Position numbers and translations under genes: made by a program | Source of the DNA: Sphingobacteriaceae bacterium | GTDB taxonomy: Bacteria; Bacteroidota; Bacteroidia; B-17B0; Aurantibacillaceae | Length of the DNA stretch: 64,000 nucleotides | Assembly: GCA_016715905.1 (NCBI GenBank) | Contig: JADJXI010000004.1 | Span: 1-64,000, forward strand | Direction: 5' to 3' | Notes under the pieces: model-generated | Told to the model about the DNA's origin: nothing | Seen by the model: the letters and a program-made list of their open reading frames with translations, nothing else | Database searches by the model: none | Shown: positions 35,823-45,606 of the stretch, piece after piece | Layout of the letters: every line of letters begins with the position of its first letter | Position numbering within the stretch: the stretch's first letter is position 1

Positions 35823-38800
35823 TTGAGAATTATTTTCATATTTTTTCTTTTGCCGGTATTTTTTACAGCGCAAAATAAATATCCGACATTATTATGGAAA
35901 ATTTCAGGTAAGGGGCTCAATAAACCGTCGTATTTGTACGGAACCATGCATGTCAGTAACAGAGTGGCGTATCATCTTTCCGAAGAATTTTTCAATGCAC
36001 TTCAAAGTGTAGATGTGGTAGGTTTAGAAACTAATCCCGGAGACTGGATGGATAACATGGAAAAAACCGGTGAGTTGAAACAAGAAACTGTTTTTTCTAA
36101 TTCCTATTTGCAACAACGTGATTTTTACGGTTCTGTTTTTGATGCTAAATTACCCGACAAAAAACTATTACAAAATTTAATTAGTTATGATCCTGATTTA
36201 ATAAATGGCCTACTTTACAGAAGAAACGGCGGTAAAGAAAATTTTGAGGAAAATACGTATATCGATTTATTTATTTTTCAAGCTGCCTCAAAACTGGGTA
36301 AAAAAGTAATTAGTTTGGAAGATTTCATTCAGGCTGAAATTCATTCGCGATTAGCTTCGTTACCCGATGATGAAACAGAGGAGGAATACGGAAGTAGAAA
36401 CAATATATTTATCCCATTTTCTAAAATTGAAGATGCTTACCGTACCGGTAACTTAGATTTATTGGATAGCTTAAGCAAAAAAGGAAATTCAAAAAACAAC
36501 CAAACGTACTTAATAAATAGAAGAAATGTGTTTTTTGTAAATACAATTGATTCTGTTTTGCAAAAAAATACCATTTTCAGTGGAGTAGGCGCAGCACATT
36601 TACCCGGTGAAGAAGGCGTGATTGAATTACTTAGAAAAAAAGGATATACCTTGGAACCTGTATTTCCGAAAAATAATTCAAAAGCTGATAAAACTAGAGA
36701 TGAAATAGAGGCTATGCGAAAGCCGGTTACTTTTGTAAAGCAATTGGTAACCGATTCAGTTTTTTCAGTTGCAGTTCCCGGTAAATTGTATAGTGTGGTT
36801 GATTTAGAAAATATTAAGTACAAAGTGTTTGCCGATATGGTGAATGGAAGTTTTTATTCAGTTGTACGATTAAAATACAGCGGACCTTTATTTAATATGA
36901 ATGCATCGGCTATGCAAGCCAAAATGGATAGTTTACTTTTTGAGAATATTCCGGGTAAAATAATTTCTAAAAAAGAAATTACATCCAATAATGGATTTAA
37001 AGGGATTGAAGTAATCAATAAAACGCGAACCGGCGATATGCAGCACTATCAATTCTTCTTCACCGATTTTGATATTACTTTGTTTAAAATGGGAGGAAAA
37101 GGTGATTATGCTATCGGACCTGATGCAACTAGCTTTTTCTCTTCCATACATTTCCATCCAAAAAAAGAAGAGAAAATATTATTTACTCCTAAAACAAAAG
37201 GTTTTGAAGTACAGATTCCTAAAAATCATTCCTACTTAAAAAATAGCGGAGTTAGTTCTGTGGGTTTGGTAGAAGATGTTCATGCCTATGCTAAAGCCAA
37301 TAGCACTTATTTCGGAATTAAACATGCCGTATACAACGATTTTGATTATATTGAAGAGGATACATTCGAATTAAATATTCTTTCAAGTAAAGTATTAAAA
37401 TCATACGAATTTGAAGAAAATATTAAAAAAGAATTAATAAAACATCAGAATTTACCGGCTATCCAATTTAGCGGACAACATAAAAACGGTAAAATTTTAA
37501 ATGGAAAAATAATCATTAAAGGAGTTCATTATTATTTGTTTTTTACCGTAAATGAGTTAAACACGCAAATGGATCAATCTTTTTTTGAATCCATTAAATT
37601 AACTCCAATTGTAAGCACAGAAATAATTAAGGAGATAGAAGATAAAGATTTTTATTTTAAAGCTACTGACGAAGTGAGCGATAATGCTTCCACTCGATTT
37701 AATGAACTGTATAGGCAAGTGTATGAAAAAGAAATGGGGCATTTAAAAAAGAAAAAAGAAAAGAAAAAGGATATTTATGATTACGACTATCGAACCGAAC
37801 GCAAAGCCTATTACTCCCCAAGTAGTAATGAATACGTAAATATTGTTTACGAAAAATTTAATAATTACGATTATAAATCCAATGATGAGTTTGTAGAACT
37901 TTTAGAGAAAAACTTAAAGGGATTACATTCTATTTATCCGTCCAATACCATTAAAAAGTATCATGACGGCGGTATTTTCACTTACCGAACTAATTTAAAA
38001 GATACTGCATCCAGCAGAGCAATTGCTTTTAAAATGTTGATCAAAAACGGAATGCGATATGAGGTGAGTACTACCTACGATACAATAATTGGATTAGAAG
38101 GTTGGTCTAAAGGTTTTTTTGAATCCTTTCGATTAACGGATACAGTTATTGGATTAGATATTATTAGAATTAAATTTGACCTATTAGTAAATGATTTATT
38201 AAGCTCAGATACTATAAAAAGAAGAGAAGCAAATCATTCTGTTCAACGTTCAATAAACATGCATAAATTTTTTGCACTTGGTTTTATTGAATTATTATCC
38301 AACCCCCGTTTTAATGAAATCAACGAAGATAGCCGGGCGCAATTATTGGTTAACGGAGGAACATTAGAAACGGAAAAAATCATTGAACCTTATAAAAAAT
38401 TGTACCAACAGTATACCGATAGCTTTTATTTGCAATTGAGTTTATTAAAAGGGTTGGCGTATTTAAAAACCCAAAAGTCTTATGATGCATTTTATGAACT
38501 CCTTAGAAATGATGCTCCATTAGTTGGACAAGAAAGTATTATTTCAGATGTATTTCAGGTGTTAAATGATAGTTTAGAATTGTGTAAAAAGTTTTTTCCA
38601 AGCATGTTAACTTTAACCCGTTATGAGGAATACAGGAATCCGGTATATTCCTTATTAGCTCAATTAATCGAAAAAGAATTGGTTAATCCTAAAGTAATTT
38701 CAGCACGTAAAGATGATATTTTGGCCGATGCACACCTCACTCAAAAAAGATATAATCCCGGTGTGAAAAATATACCCGGTAACATAAAAGCTTTTGAAAA

Positions 38801-39557
38801 TTTGGATAAAGCTAGCAGAGAAATAGCTGAAGTTTTGGCTTTAAACTTAGAAGGGCTTGCCAATAATTCTATTTTTCAAAATACTTCTTTTTTAAAAAAC
38901 TTGGATGCTGTTTCGCGCCATGAATTGGTTAATTATGCCGTAATTCTAATGCCATTTTATAAATCTGATGAGCGAATAAGGCAATACTTTAATCGATTGG
39001 ATAAAATTAAATCACAGCATATTAATATGCCTATTGTAATATTGAAACATGAAAATAAAATACAGGGTACTGATACCTTATTTAATTATTATTGTACCAA
39101 TCTGGCAACGCGGGCTTATTTTTACAGTGAACTCGAAAAAAGGAAAATCGATTATAAGTTTTTAAAGCGTTATAAAAATCAAGAAAGCTTAAATCAAGCC
39201 GTAATTTCTATTCAACTTCAATTTGCGAAAATCTACTCATACGATAAAGATAAAAAGCAAATAGATTCCTTGTATCCAATTGAAAACATTCCAGCCATAA
39301 ACAGATATCAAAAGGGAAAATTATATTTTTATAAAATCGGAAAAGAAAGGGGGGAGAAGGAAAAATGGGCCATAGCATTTGTTCAAAATTCAGATAAGGA
39401 ATTAACTGTAGATGTAGATGTAATCAGTTTAAATTTTATACCCGATAAAACTAAAACGCAAACTGAAAATATGCAGCAAGCTGCTAGTGAATTTGCCCTC
39501 AGATTCAGAAAAAGGGTGTCGCAAAAGGCAAATGACCTTTCCTATTCTTCCTATTAA
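35823..39557 (+). CDS. Very large TraB/GumN-family exported protein
   Basis: The 1244-residue protein starts at TTG with a signal peptide (RIIFIFFLLPVFFTAQ). Residues ~20-285 form a TraB/GumN domain with the expected sites 'PSYLYGTMHVSN', 'VVGLETNPGD' and 'GVGAAHLPGEEGVIELLRKK'. GumN proteins are usually about 280-300 residues, so some 950 residues are extra. The added part holds two alpha/beta segments that look like repeats of one domain, a charged stretch near residues 640-660 ('HLKKKKEKKKDIYDYDYRTE'), and a mainly helical C-terminal half. TraB/GumN domains are linked to tiki-like metalloprotease folds, but activity here is unproven. An M16 operon follows after 74 bases. Confidence 0.78.
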   Translation: MRIIFIFFLLPVFFTAQNKYPTLLWKISGKGLNKPSYLYGTMHVSNRVAYHLSEEFFNALQSVDVVGLETNPGDWMDNMEKTGELKQETVFSNSYLQQRDFYGSVFDAKLPDKKLLQNLISYDPDLINGLLYRRNGGKENFEENTYIDLFIFQAASKLGKKVISLEDFIQAEIHSRLASLPDDETEEEYGSRNNIFIPFSKIEDAYRTGNLDLLDSLSKKGNSKNNQTYLINRRNVFFVNTIDSVLQKNTIFSGVGAAHLPGEEGVIELLRKKGYTLEPVFPKNNSKADKTRDEIEAMRKPVTFVKQLVTDSVFSVAVPGKLYSVVDLENIKYKVFADMVNGSFYSVVRLKYSGPLFNMNASAMQAKMDSLLFENIPGKIISKKEITSNNGFKGIEVINKTRTGDMQHYQFFFTDFDITLFKMGGKGDYAIGPDATSFFSSIHFHPKKEEKILFTPKTKGFEVQIPKNHSYLKNSGVSSVGLVEDVHAYAKANSTYFGIKHAVYNDFDYIEEDTFELNILSSKVLKSYEFEENIKKELIKHQNLPAIQFSGQHKNGKILNGKIIIKGVHYYLFFTVNELNTQMDQSFFESIKLTPIVSTEIIKEIEDKDFYFKATDEVSDNASTRFNELYRQVYEKEMGHLKKKKEKKKDIYDYDYRTERKAYYSPSSNEYVNIVYEKFNNYDYKSNDEFVELLEKNLKGLHSIYPSNTIKKYHDGGIFTYRTNLKDTASSRAIAFKMLIKNGMRYEVSTTYDTIIGLEGWSKGFFESFRLTDTVIGLDIIRIKFDLLVNDLLSSDTIKRREANHSVQRSINMHKFFALGFIELLSNPRFNEINEDSRAQLLVNGGTLETEKIIEPYKKLYQQYTDSFYLQLSLLKGLAYLKTQKSYDAFYELLRNDAPLVGQESIISDVFQVLNDSLELCKKFFPSMLTLTRYEEYRNPVYSLLAQLIEKELVNPKVISARKDDILADAHLTQKRYNPGVKNIPGNIKAFENLDKASREIAEVLALNLEGLANNSIFQNTSFLKNLDAVSRHELVNYAVILMPFYKSDERIRQYFNRLDKIKSQHINMPIVILKHENKIQGTDTLFNYYCTNLATRAYFYSELEKRKIDYKFLKRYKNQESLNQAVISIQLQFAKIYSYDKDKKQIDSLYPIENIPAINRYQKGKLYFYKIGKERGEKEKWAIAFVQNSDKELTVDVDVISLNFIPDKTKTQTENMQQAASEFALRFRKRVSQKANDLSYSSY

Positions 39558-39630
39558 CAAGCTTCCTGCTTTAATAAGTGCTATTTCGCTTTTATTAGTT
39601 TAATTATTACCAATAAAACCGTATTTTTAT

Positions 39631-40887
39631 ATGCATATTTCCGGTATGATTCAGTTCCATAAATTTAAATTAAAAAACAATCTTACTGTGATTGTTCATG
39701 AAGATGAAAGTACGCCCATGGCTTGCGTAAATATCCTTTACGATGTGGGTGCACGCGATGAGTCGGAAGAAAAAACAGGTTTTGCGCATTTGTTTGAACA
39801 TTTAATGTTTGGCGGTAGCATTAACATTCCGAATTACGACGAGCCCTTACAAAATGTGGGTGGCGAAAATAATGCCTTTACCACAAATGATATAACTAAT
39901 TATTACTGTACCGTTCCTGCTGAAAATTTGGAAACCGCTTTTTGGCTGGAAAGTGATCGTATGTTAAGCCTGGCCTTTACCGATAAGAGTTTAGAAGTGC
40001 AACGGAGTGTGGTTATAGAAGAATTTAAACAGCGATATTTGAATCAACCTTACGGTGATGTATGGTTGCTTTTACGTCCTTTGGCTTATGAAAAACATCC
40101 TTATAAATGGGCAACTATTGGTAAAGAAATAAAACACATTGAAGATGCAAGAATGAGCGATGTGAAAGATTTTTTTAAAAAACATTATACTCCTTCAAAT
40201 GCAATTATGGTTGTTGCCGGAAAAGTTAAACTCGAACAAGTAAAACAATTGTGTGAAAAATGGTTTGAGCCAATTCCCTCCGGCGAAAAACCAAAAAGAG
40301 ATTTACCGGTTGAACCTAAACAAGAAAAAGAACGAGCACTTACTGTAGAGCGTGATGTGCCGGCTACTGCAATTTATAAAACATACCACATGTGTTCGCG
40401 CCGGGATAAGGAATATCATACTATTGATGTTATTTCTGATATATTAAGCAGAGGAAATTCTTCCCGACTTTATAAAAGTCTGGTTAAAGAAAAACAACTT
40501 TTTTCTGAAATCAATGCCTATGTGATGGGAGATTTTGATGAAGGTTTGTTTGTGGTAAGCGGGAAATTACCGGATGGAGTTGATGTAAAATCGGCTGAAC
40601 TTGGAATTACCGAAGAGTTAAATAAAATCGCTACTGAAAAAATTGATGACAAAGAATTGAGAAAGTGTAAAAATAAAGTTGAATCTACTTTAATTTTTAG
40701 TGAAACGGATGTGTTAACAAAAGCCACCAATTTAGCAATTGCCGAATTGTTAGGTGACGCAAATGAAGTTAATACCGAAATCGATAAATACGAAGCTGTT
40801 ACTGCTGAAGGCATTTTAGAACAAGCTAAATTATTATTCAACGAAAAAAATTGTAGTACGCTTTATTATTTGGCTAAACAAAAATGA
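39631..40887 (+). CDS. M16-family zinc peptidase, catalytic subunit
   Basis: The 418-residue protein has the inverted zinc motif HxxEH at H53-LFE-H57 ('GFAHLFEHLMFGG'), followed by the downstream glutamate region 'VQRSVVIEEF' about 70 residues on. This is the M16 (pitrilysin/processing peptidase) signature. The size fits an M16B half-enzyme that works as a dimer. It has no signal peptide, so it should be cytoplasmic. Its partner is probably the HxxEH-less protein at 43718-44995. The ATG of the next gene overlaps its TGA (ATGA), so it leads an operon. Either the ATG at 39631 or the one at 39646 could start it. Confidence 0.93.
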   Translation: MHISGMIQFHKFKLKNNLTVIVHEDESTPMACVNILYDVGARDESEEKTGFAHLFEHLMFGGSINIPNYDEPLQNVGGENNAFTTNDITNYYCTVPAENLETAFWLESDRMLSLAFTDKSLEVQRSVVIEEFKQRYLNQPYGDVWLLLRPLAYEKHPYKWATIGKEIKHIEDARMSDVKDFFKKHYTPSNAIMVVAGKVKLEQVKQLCEKWFEPIPSGEKPKRDLPVEPKQEKERALTVERDVPATAIYKTYHMCSRRDKEYHTIDVISDILSRGNSSRLYKSLVKEKQLFSEINAYVMGDFDEGLFVVSGKLPDGVDVKSAELGITEELNKIATEKIDDKELRKCKNKVESTLIFSETDVLTKATNLAIAELLGDANEVNTEIDKYEAVTAEGILEQAKLLFNEKNCSTLYYLAKQK

Positions 40888-41834
40888 ATAAGTCAGAAAT
40901 AATCCATAAACTGCAAACGCTAAAGTTTGATACCACCGTTCTTCAACGGTATGAAGAGAAACACAGGCACTATCACACCGTTGCTCATGTAAGTGCTGTT
41001 ATTGATTATTTGATAAAATCAAACCAATTAAATGATGAGTTATTTTTAGCCGCTGTATATCACGATGCGATTTATGATCCTAAACAAAATAATAATGAAG
41101 ATTTGTCAGCTGAATTATTTAGTAAGGATGCCGAGGCCGCTAAACTAGACGAAAAAACCATTGCGAAAATTGTACAAATTATTCGTGATACTAAAACACA
41201 TAAGGCATCATTTAAAGAGTCAGAAATATTTATAGAAGCTGATTTATCTATTTTTAAATCTTCTTTTGCCGACTTAATGAATTACGAACATCAGATTTTC
41301 AAAGAATTTCAGTTTGTGGATTATCGGGAGTATAAACCTAAAAGACTGGAAGTACTGCGTAAATTTAATACGGATGGAAAACTGGACTTACTTATTGAAT
41401 ATGTAAGTAATCGTAAACCTCTAATCGGCGTTTTTTGCGGTAGTTTTAATCCTTTTCATAAAGGACATTACAATGTGCTGGAAAAGGCTGAGCGAATTTT
41501 TGATAAGGTAATAATTGCATTTGGTAAAAACCCGGATAAACAAGAGCGTAGATGGCCTATCCCAAAAATAATTCAATATCATCAGATGGAAGAGTATAAC
41601 GGATTGATGACTGATTTTGTGGAGACACTTGGAACAGAAGTAGTGGTAGTGAGAGGTCTCCGGAATTCAACTGATTTTCAGTACGAACAAAATCAATATC
41701 GCTACATTCAGGAATTAATGCCCGGCATTCGTATCATTAATATTTTTTGCGATAAGGAGTTTGAACACATCAGTTCGTCCGGTATCAGAACATTAGAAAA
41801 ATACAATAAACACCATTCTTATCTGCTCGAATAA
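40884..41834 (+). CDS. HD-domain / pantetheine-phosphate adenylyltransferase (CoaD) fusion
   Basis: One uninterrupted 316-residue frame encodes two domains. Residues 1-~178 resemble the COG4339 HD-superfamily phosphohydrolases: 'RHYHTVAHV' (28-36), H60-D61 in 'YHDAIYDPKQNNNEDLSAEL', and 'EADLSIF'. Residues 180-316 are a CoaD-type adenylyltransferase: 'GSFNPFHKGH' (186-195, HxGH), 'VRGLRN' (256-261) and 'ISSSGIR' (296-302). CoaD makes dephospho-CoA from 4'-phosphopantetheine. The CoaD half is ~137 residues, a little short of the usual ~160, but all core motifs are present. Start and stop overlap or adjoin the neighbours, so it is embedded in the M16 operon. What the HD half hydrolyses is unknown. 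Confidence 0.85.
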   Translation: MNKSEIIHKLQTLKFDTTVLQRYEEKHRHYHTVAHVSAVIDYLIKSNQLNDELFLAAVYHDAIYDPKQNNNEDLSAELFSKDAEAAKLDEKTIAKIVQIIRDTKTHKASFKESEIFIEADLSIFKSSFADLMNYEHQIFKEFQFVDYREYKPKRLEVLRKFNTDGKLDLLIEYVSNRKPLIGVFCGSFNPFHKGHYNVLEKAERIFDKVIIAFGKNPDKQERRWPIPKIIQYHQMEEYNGLMTDFVETLGTEVVVVRGLRNSTDFQYEQNQYRYIQELMPGIRIINIFCDKEFEHISSSGIRTLEKYNKHHSYLLE

Positions 41835-41840
41835 TTCTGT

Positions 41841-43718
41841 ATGATTCAAAAGAACTTTAATAAATTGTATTGGTTACTGGCATTTATTGTGTTTGTCATC
41901 ATTTGTCTGCGCGCTTTTTTTATTCCCTTTAGTCATGATGAGGCTTCTACTTTCTTCTTTTACATTCAAAGCGATAATTTTTTACCCTATCAGGCGCACG
42001 TTTATACCAACAATCATATTTTAAATAGTGCACTGGCCAATTTATGTTATCACATTGCAGGTTCGCATCGTTTTGTGCTGCGTTTGCCCAATGTTTTTGC
42101 TTTCGTTTTATTGGCCATCGGACTTTATCGGAACTTTAAATACATGAAAACAACGCAGGCTAAACTGGTTGTTACTGCACTTTTTTTCTTATCCATTAAT
42201 TTCCTCGATTTTTTTCAATTGTGTAGGGGTTACGGAATTTCTATGGGCTTAATGCTTTTGGGTCTTTCTTACCTAATTGATTATTTCTCCGAGGTGAAAT
42301 TTAAAAGTTTAGTTCTTTTTACGGTGTTTTGGCAATTGGCCCTTGCAGCTAATATGATTTTAGTGGCCGTAATTTTAGTTTTACTTTGTTATTTATTTGT
42401 TTTTCAATACAAGAAAAAAGCAGAAGATGGAAAGCGCGAAATTTTTACGCGCAGAAATATTATTCTCCAACTGATTAATTTTGGAATTTTAGTTTTCTGG
42501 ATTCGTTTTTCTTTTTTCTATAAAGATAAGGGCGTGTTGGATTATGGAGTAGGGGATAGTTACTGGCTAGTAACCTTTCAATCACTGATCGAATTGGTTT
42601 TCGGTTCTAAAGATATTTGGTTTCAGGTGATTGTAGCTTCTGTTTATTTAGTTGTATTTATTTTCTTAATGATAGATATTTGGAGAGACTCCTTTTATAT
42701 CCGTGATTTATTTAAACCCGATTTATTTTATTCTTTCACTTTTTTATTATTGGTAGGTGCTTTTTTCATGCAAAAGAAATTGTTGGGTGTAAATTATCCC
42801 GAAGACCGAACCGGTTTGTTTTTCTTTTTGTTTTTTGGAATGGCATTGGCTTTCACTTTAGATAAAAGACCTTCAACCTATGGGAAAATCGCAGCTGTGA
42901 CTATTACAATTGCCAGTTTAACTTTTTTCACAATTCGATTTAATTTGAGTGATTTTAATACCTGGCTATATCATACCATGCCTAAAAACATATATGATAA
43001 ATTGGTATCAGAATACGAAAAAGATTATAAATTATTTACCTTGGGAGGTCACCGTGTGCGAGAAATGAATTATGCCTTCGCCAATTACAGGGGAGAATCT
43101 GTGCTCAATGCCATGGATAATTCGGAAGAAATGCAAATGAATTGTGATTATTATTACGCGCAAAAAAGAGAAAAAGCTTTTTACGAACCCTATTACGAAG
43201 AAATTGCAGAGGATAAACAATGGGACCGGGTTTTATTAAAGCGAAAAGAAAAAATTGAACACATTCCTATTTTTGAAACCTTTAATTCAATAACGGTATC
43301 GGGTGATGGTGAATTTTATGATTTCAAACGTTTGCCGGATACGACTTTTCAATCACATAACCCCATAGAAATTGAAGCCGAATTGTTATTTGAAGAAGTT
43401 CCTAAACCATTTAATGCTTTTTTTGTGGTGAGTTTAAATAATGGTAAAAATGAAACCGTTCATTATAAACGCTCACCTTTAAATTGGTTGGCAGATGATT
43501 TAAATGCTAAAACAAAGTATTTCAAATTAACCACGGGTAATTTACCGGATACCGTCCGTTCATTTGTGGTTCACATCTGGAATATTGATAAACAACCTAT
43601 CAGAGTCACTTTAAAAAGTTTAAAAATTTATCAGTTAAAAGGAAAAGGAGTTGATTTTAAAATTCCGGCTTCTTATTATCCTTTAATTGAAAAAATCACT
43701 AAAAAACCTTTGTTGTAA
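41841..43718 (+). CDS. GT-C-like polytopic membrane protein
   Basis: The 625-residue protein has about ten transmembrane helices in its first ~380 residues and a soluble C-terminal part of ~240 residues. The first periplasmic loop contains an acidic pair in 'PFSHDEASTFFFY', as GT-C glycosyltransferases of the GT39/ArnT kind have, followed by 'NNHILNSALANLCYHIAG' and 'RLPNVFAFVLLAIGLY'. It is thus likely a lipid-linked-sugar glycosyltransferase, though no specific family is certain. It lies 6 bases after the HD-CoaD gene, and its TAA overlaps the ATG of the second M16 gene. Confidence 0.7.
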   Translation: MIQKNFNKLYWLLAFIVFVIICLRAFFIPFSHDEASTFFFYIQSDNFLPYQAHVYTNNHILNSALANLCYHIAGSHRFVLRLPNVFAFVLLAIGLYRNFKYMKTTQAKLVVTALFFLSINFLDFFQLCRGYGISMGLMLLGLSYLIDYFSEVKFKSLVLFTVFWQLALAANMILVAVILVLLCYLFVFQYKKKAEDGKREIFTRRNIILQLINFGILVFWIRFSFFYKDKGVLDYGVGDSYWLVTFQSLIELVFGSKDIWFQVIVASVYLVVFIFLMIDIWRDSFYIRDLFKPDLFYSFTFLLLVGAFFMQKKLLGVNYPEDRTGLFFFLFFGMALAFTLDKRPSTYGKIAAVTITIASLTFFTIRFNLSDFNTWLYHTMPKNIYDKLVSEYEKDYKLFTLGGHRVREMNYAFANYRGESVLNAMDNSEEMQMNCDYYYAQKREKAFYEPYYEEIAEDKQWDRVLLKRKEKIEHIPIFETFNSITVSGDGEFYDFKRLPDTTFQSHNPIEIEAELLFEEVPKPFNAFFVVSLNNGKNETVHYKRSPLNWLADDLNAKTKYFKLTTGNLPDTVRSFVVHIWNIDKQPIRVTLKSLKIYQLKGKGVDFKIPASYYPLIEKITKKPLL

Positions 43719-44995
43719 TGTTAGATCGTAAATCGCCACCTGCTTTTAAAACCATTCATAAAATTGATGTCATTCAAGCACGACAGGAAAAACTGAAGAA
43801 TGGAATTCCTCTTTTCTCCGTGAAAGCAGGGAGTCAGGAAATTACACGATTGGAATTTATTTTTAAAGCGGGTATGTTTTATCAAGCAAAACCCTTGCTG
43901 GCCTCATTTACAAATTCTTTAATGGAAACCGGAACTAAAAAATATTCTGCCAATCAATTAAGCGATGGAATAGATTTTTACGGTTCTTTTCTGGAGGCCG
44001 GAGTCGGACAGGACTATGCCAATATTACTTTGTATACCTTAAATAAATATATAAAGGAGTCTTTACACTTTGTTGAGGAAATAATTAAAAATCCGGTTTT
44101 TGATGTCAATGAATTGAAAATCCATACAACCAATAAAAAACAACGACACATTATTAATTCTGAAAAAGTAAATGTGCTGGCCCGAAGGAAATTTGCTGAA
44201 TTATTATTTGGTTCAAATCACCCTTACGGTGTGCAAGTTTCATTAAACGATTATGATGTTGTGAATCGTAACGAGGTGGTTGATTTTTATACCAATCATT
44301 ATTGTCCGCCTTCTTGTACTATTATGGCTTCGGGCGGACTTAATCCGGATATAAAAGAGATTTTAAATGATTTTTTTGGAGATGATTGGTCAAATGGAAA
44401 ATTAGTACAATCTGCTACATCCCATACAAATACAACAACACAACAGAAACATTATATACAAAAAGAAAATGCGGTACAAAGTGCCATACGTATAGGAAGA
44501 TTACTTTTTAATAAAACCCATCCCGATTTTTATCATATGCAGGTGCTGAATACCATTTTAGGCGGGTATTTCGGATCAAGATTAATGGCGAATATCAGAG
44601 AAGATAAAGGATATACCTATGGAATTGGAAGCGGTATTATGTCTCTGGTGAACTCCGGATATTTTTTCATTTCCACCGAAGTGGGCGCCGATGTTACTAA
44701 TGATGCATTAAAAGAAATTTATCGAGAAATTGCTAAACTTAGAAATGAATTGGTTCCCCAAGAAGAATTAGAAACCGTAAAAAATTATATTTTGGGTCAG
44801 TTTTTAAGAAGTGTAGATGGTCCATTTGCCTTATCCGATAAATTTAAAGCCATTTGGGAATTTGGTTTAGATTATTCCTATTTCGATAACTATGTAAAAG
44901 CTATACATGCGGTTACCCCACAAGATCTGCAGGCACTTGCCAATAAATATTTAAAAGAAGAAGATTTAATTGAATGTGTGGTAGGGAAGAAATAA
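43718..44995 (+). CDS. M16-family peptidase homologue lacking the zinc motif
   Basis: This 425-residue protein has the M16 fold but no HxxEH; the matching place reads 'LLASFTNSLMETGTKK'. It keeps the C-terminal substrate-binding region 'GGYFGSRLMANIREDKGYTY', whose Arg and Tyr complete the active site in M16B heterodimers. It therefore looks like the non-catalytic partner of the HxxEH protein at 39631-40887. The two subunit genes are split by the HD-CoaD and GT-C-like genes, but all four overlap or nearly so and must be cotranscribed. No signal peptide is seen. Confidence 0.9.
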   Translation: MLDRKSPPAFKTIHKIDVIQARQEKLKNGIPLFSVKAGSQEITRLEFIFKAGMFYQAKPLLASFTNSLMETGTKKYSANQLSDGIDFYGSFLEAGVGQDYANITLYTLNKYIKESLHFVEEIIKNPVFDVNELKIHTTNKKQRHIINSEKVNVLARRKFAELLFGSNHPYGVQVSLNDYDVVNRNEVVDFYTNHYCPPSCTIMASGGLNPDIKEILNDFFGDDWSNGKLVQSATSHTNTTTQQKHYIQKENAVQSAIRIGRLLFNKTHPDFYHMQVLNTILGGYFGSRLMANIREDKGYTYGIGSGIMSLVNSGYFFISTEVGADVTNDALKEIYREIAKLRNELVPQEELETVKNYILGQFLRSVDGPFALSDKFKAIWEFGLDYSYFDNYVKAIHAVTPQDLQALANKYLKEEDLIECVVGKK

Positions 44996-45150
44996 GAACA
45001 TAAAATGATTAAATAATCTTTAATAGAATTGTGCATTTAAGTACAGAGTTTGTTAAAATATTATATTGGGTTCAAAACAAATTATTTTGATTTTCATTTC
45101 TAATCCTTCTAAAATACTTTATATTTGATATACATTAAATAAATTATTTT

Positions 45151-45591
45151 ATGAGTAATTCAGTAGTTGCCAATTTATGTCCATATCTCGAAGGAGGTGT
45201 TGTTACACAGGCCCGTGCATTTTACAATATTATATTTGATGGTTTTTATAAGTTTAATGATAATTGTAATCAGAACATCGGTGGCAAAATTACTAAATCT
45301 GAATTACCGATAAAAGAAGAAAAAAAAATACAGGTACTGTTAAAAACCGCTTTATTTCCAAACCCTAATAACGGGAATTTCGTCATAAGCTTAAACGAAA
45401 AAGTGAAAAGCAAAATGGAAACTGTATTTATTTATGATGTTGCAGGGAAACTGGTATATGAAGATAAATTAGATACTGAAGCTTTGGATAATATGGAAGT
45501 AAGAACCACATTAGCCAATGGCAGCTATCTTGTAAAAATCAAGTTACAAGATGGAAGTTTTGATTTACACCGCTTATTAATTACTAAATAA
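45151..45591 (+). CDS. Orphan T9SS C-terminal tail protein
   Basis: The 146-residue product looks like the last part of a longer secreted protein. 'CPYLEGGVVTQARAFYNII' is the kind of segment found just before sorting domains, and 'LFPNPNNGNFVISLNEKV' to 'FDLHRLLITK' is a type A T9SS sorting domain. It lacks a signal peptide, and the frame is closed by a stop 15 bases before the ATG, so it cannot be extended. A TATATTTG element at 45120-45127 precedes it. It may be a decayed cargo gene, or a remnant left by recombination. The CHU_C gene starts one base after its stop. Confidence 0.6.
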   Translation: MSNSVVANLCPYLEGGVVTQARAFYNIIFDGFYKFNDNCNQNIGGKITKSELPIKEEKKIQVLLKTALFPNPNNGNFVISLNEKVKSKMETVFIYDVAGKLVYEDKLDTEALDNMEVRTTLANGSYLVKIKLQDGSFDLHRLLITK

Positions 45592-45606
45592 AATGTTTGG
45601 GTTTAA

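Noticed and set aside
45001..45150. Upstream extension of the T9SS tail gene
   Set aside because: An in-frame TAA lies 15 bases before the ATG, and no hydrophobic signal segment occurs in any frame of this gap.
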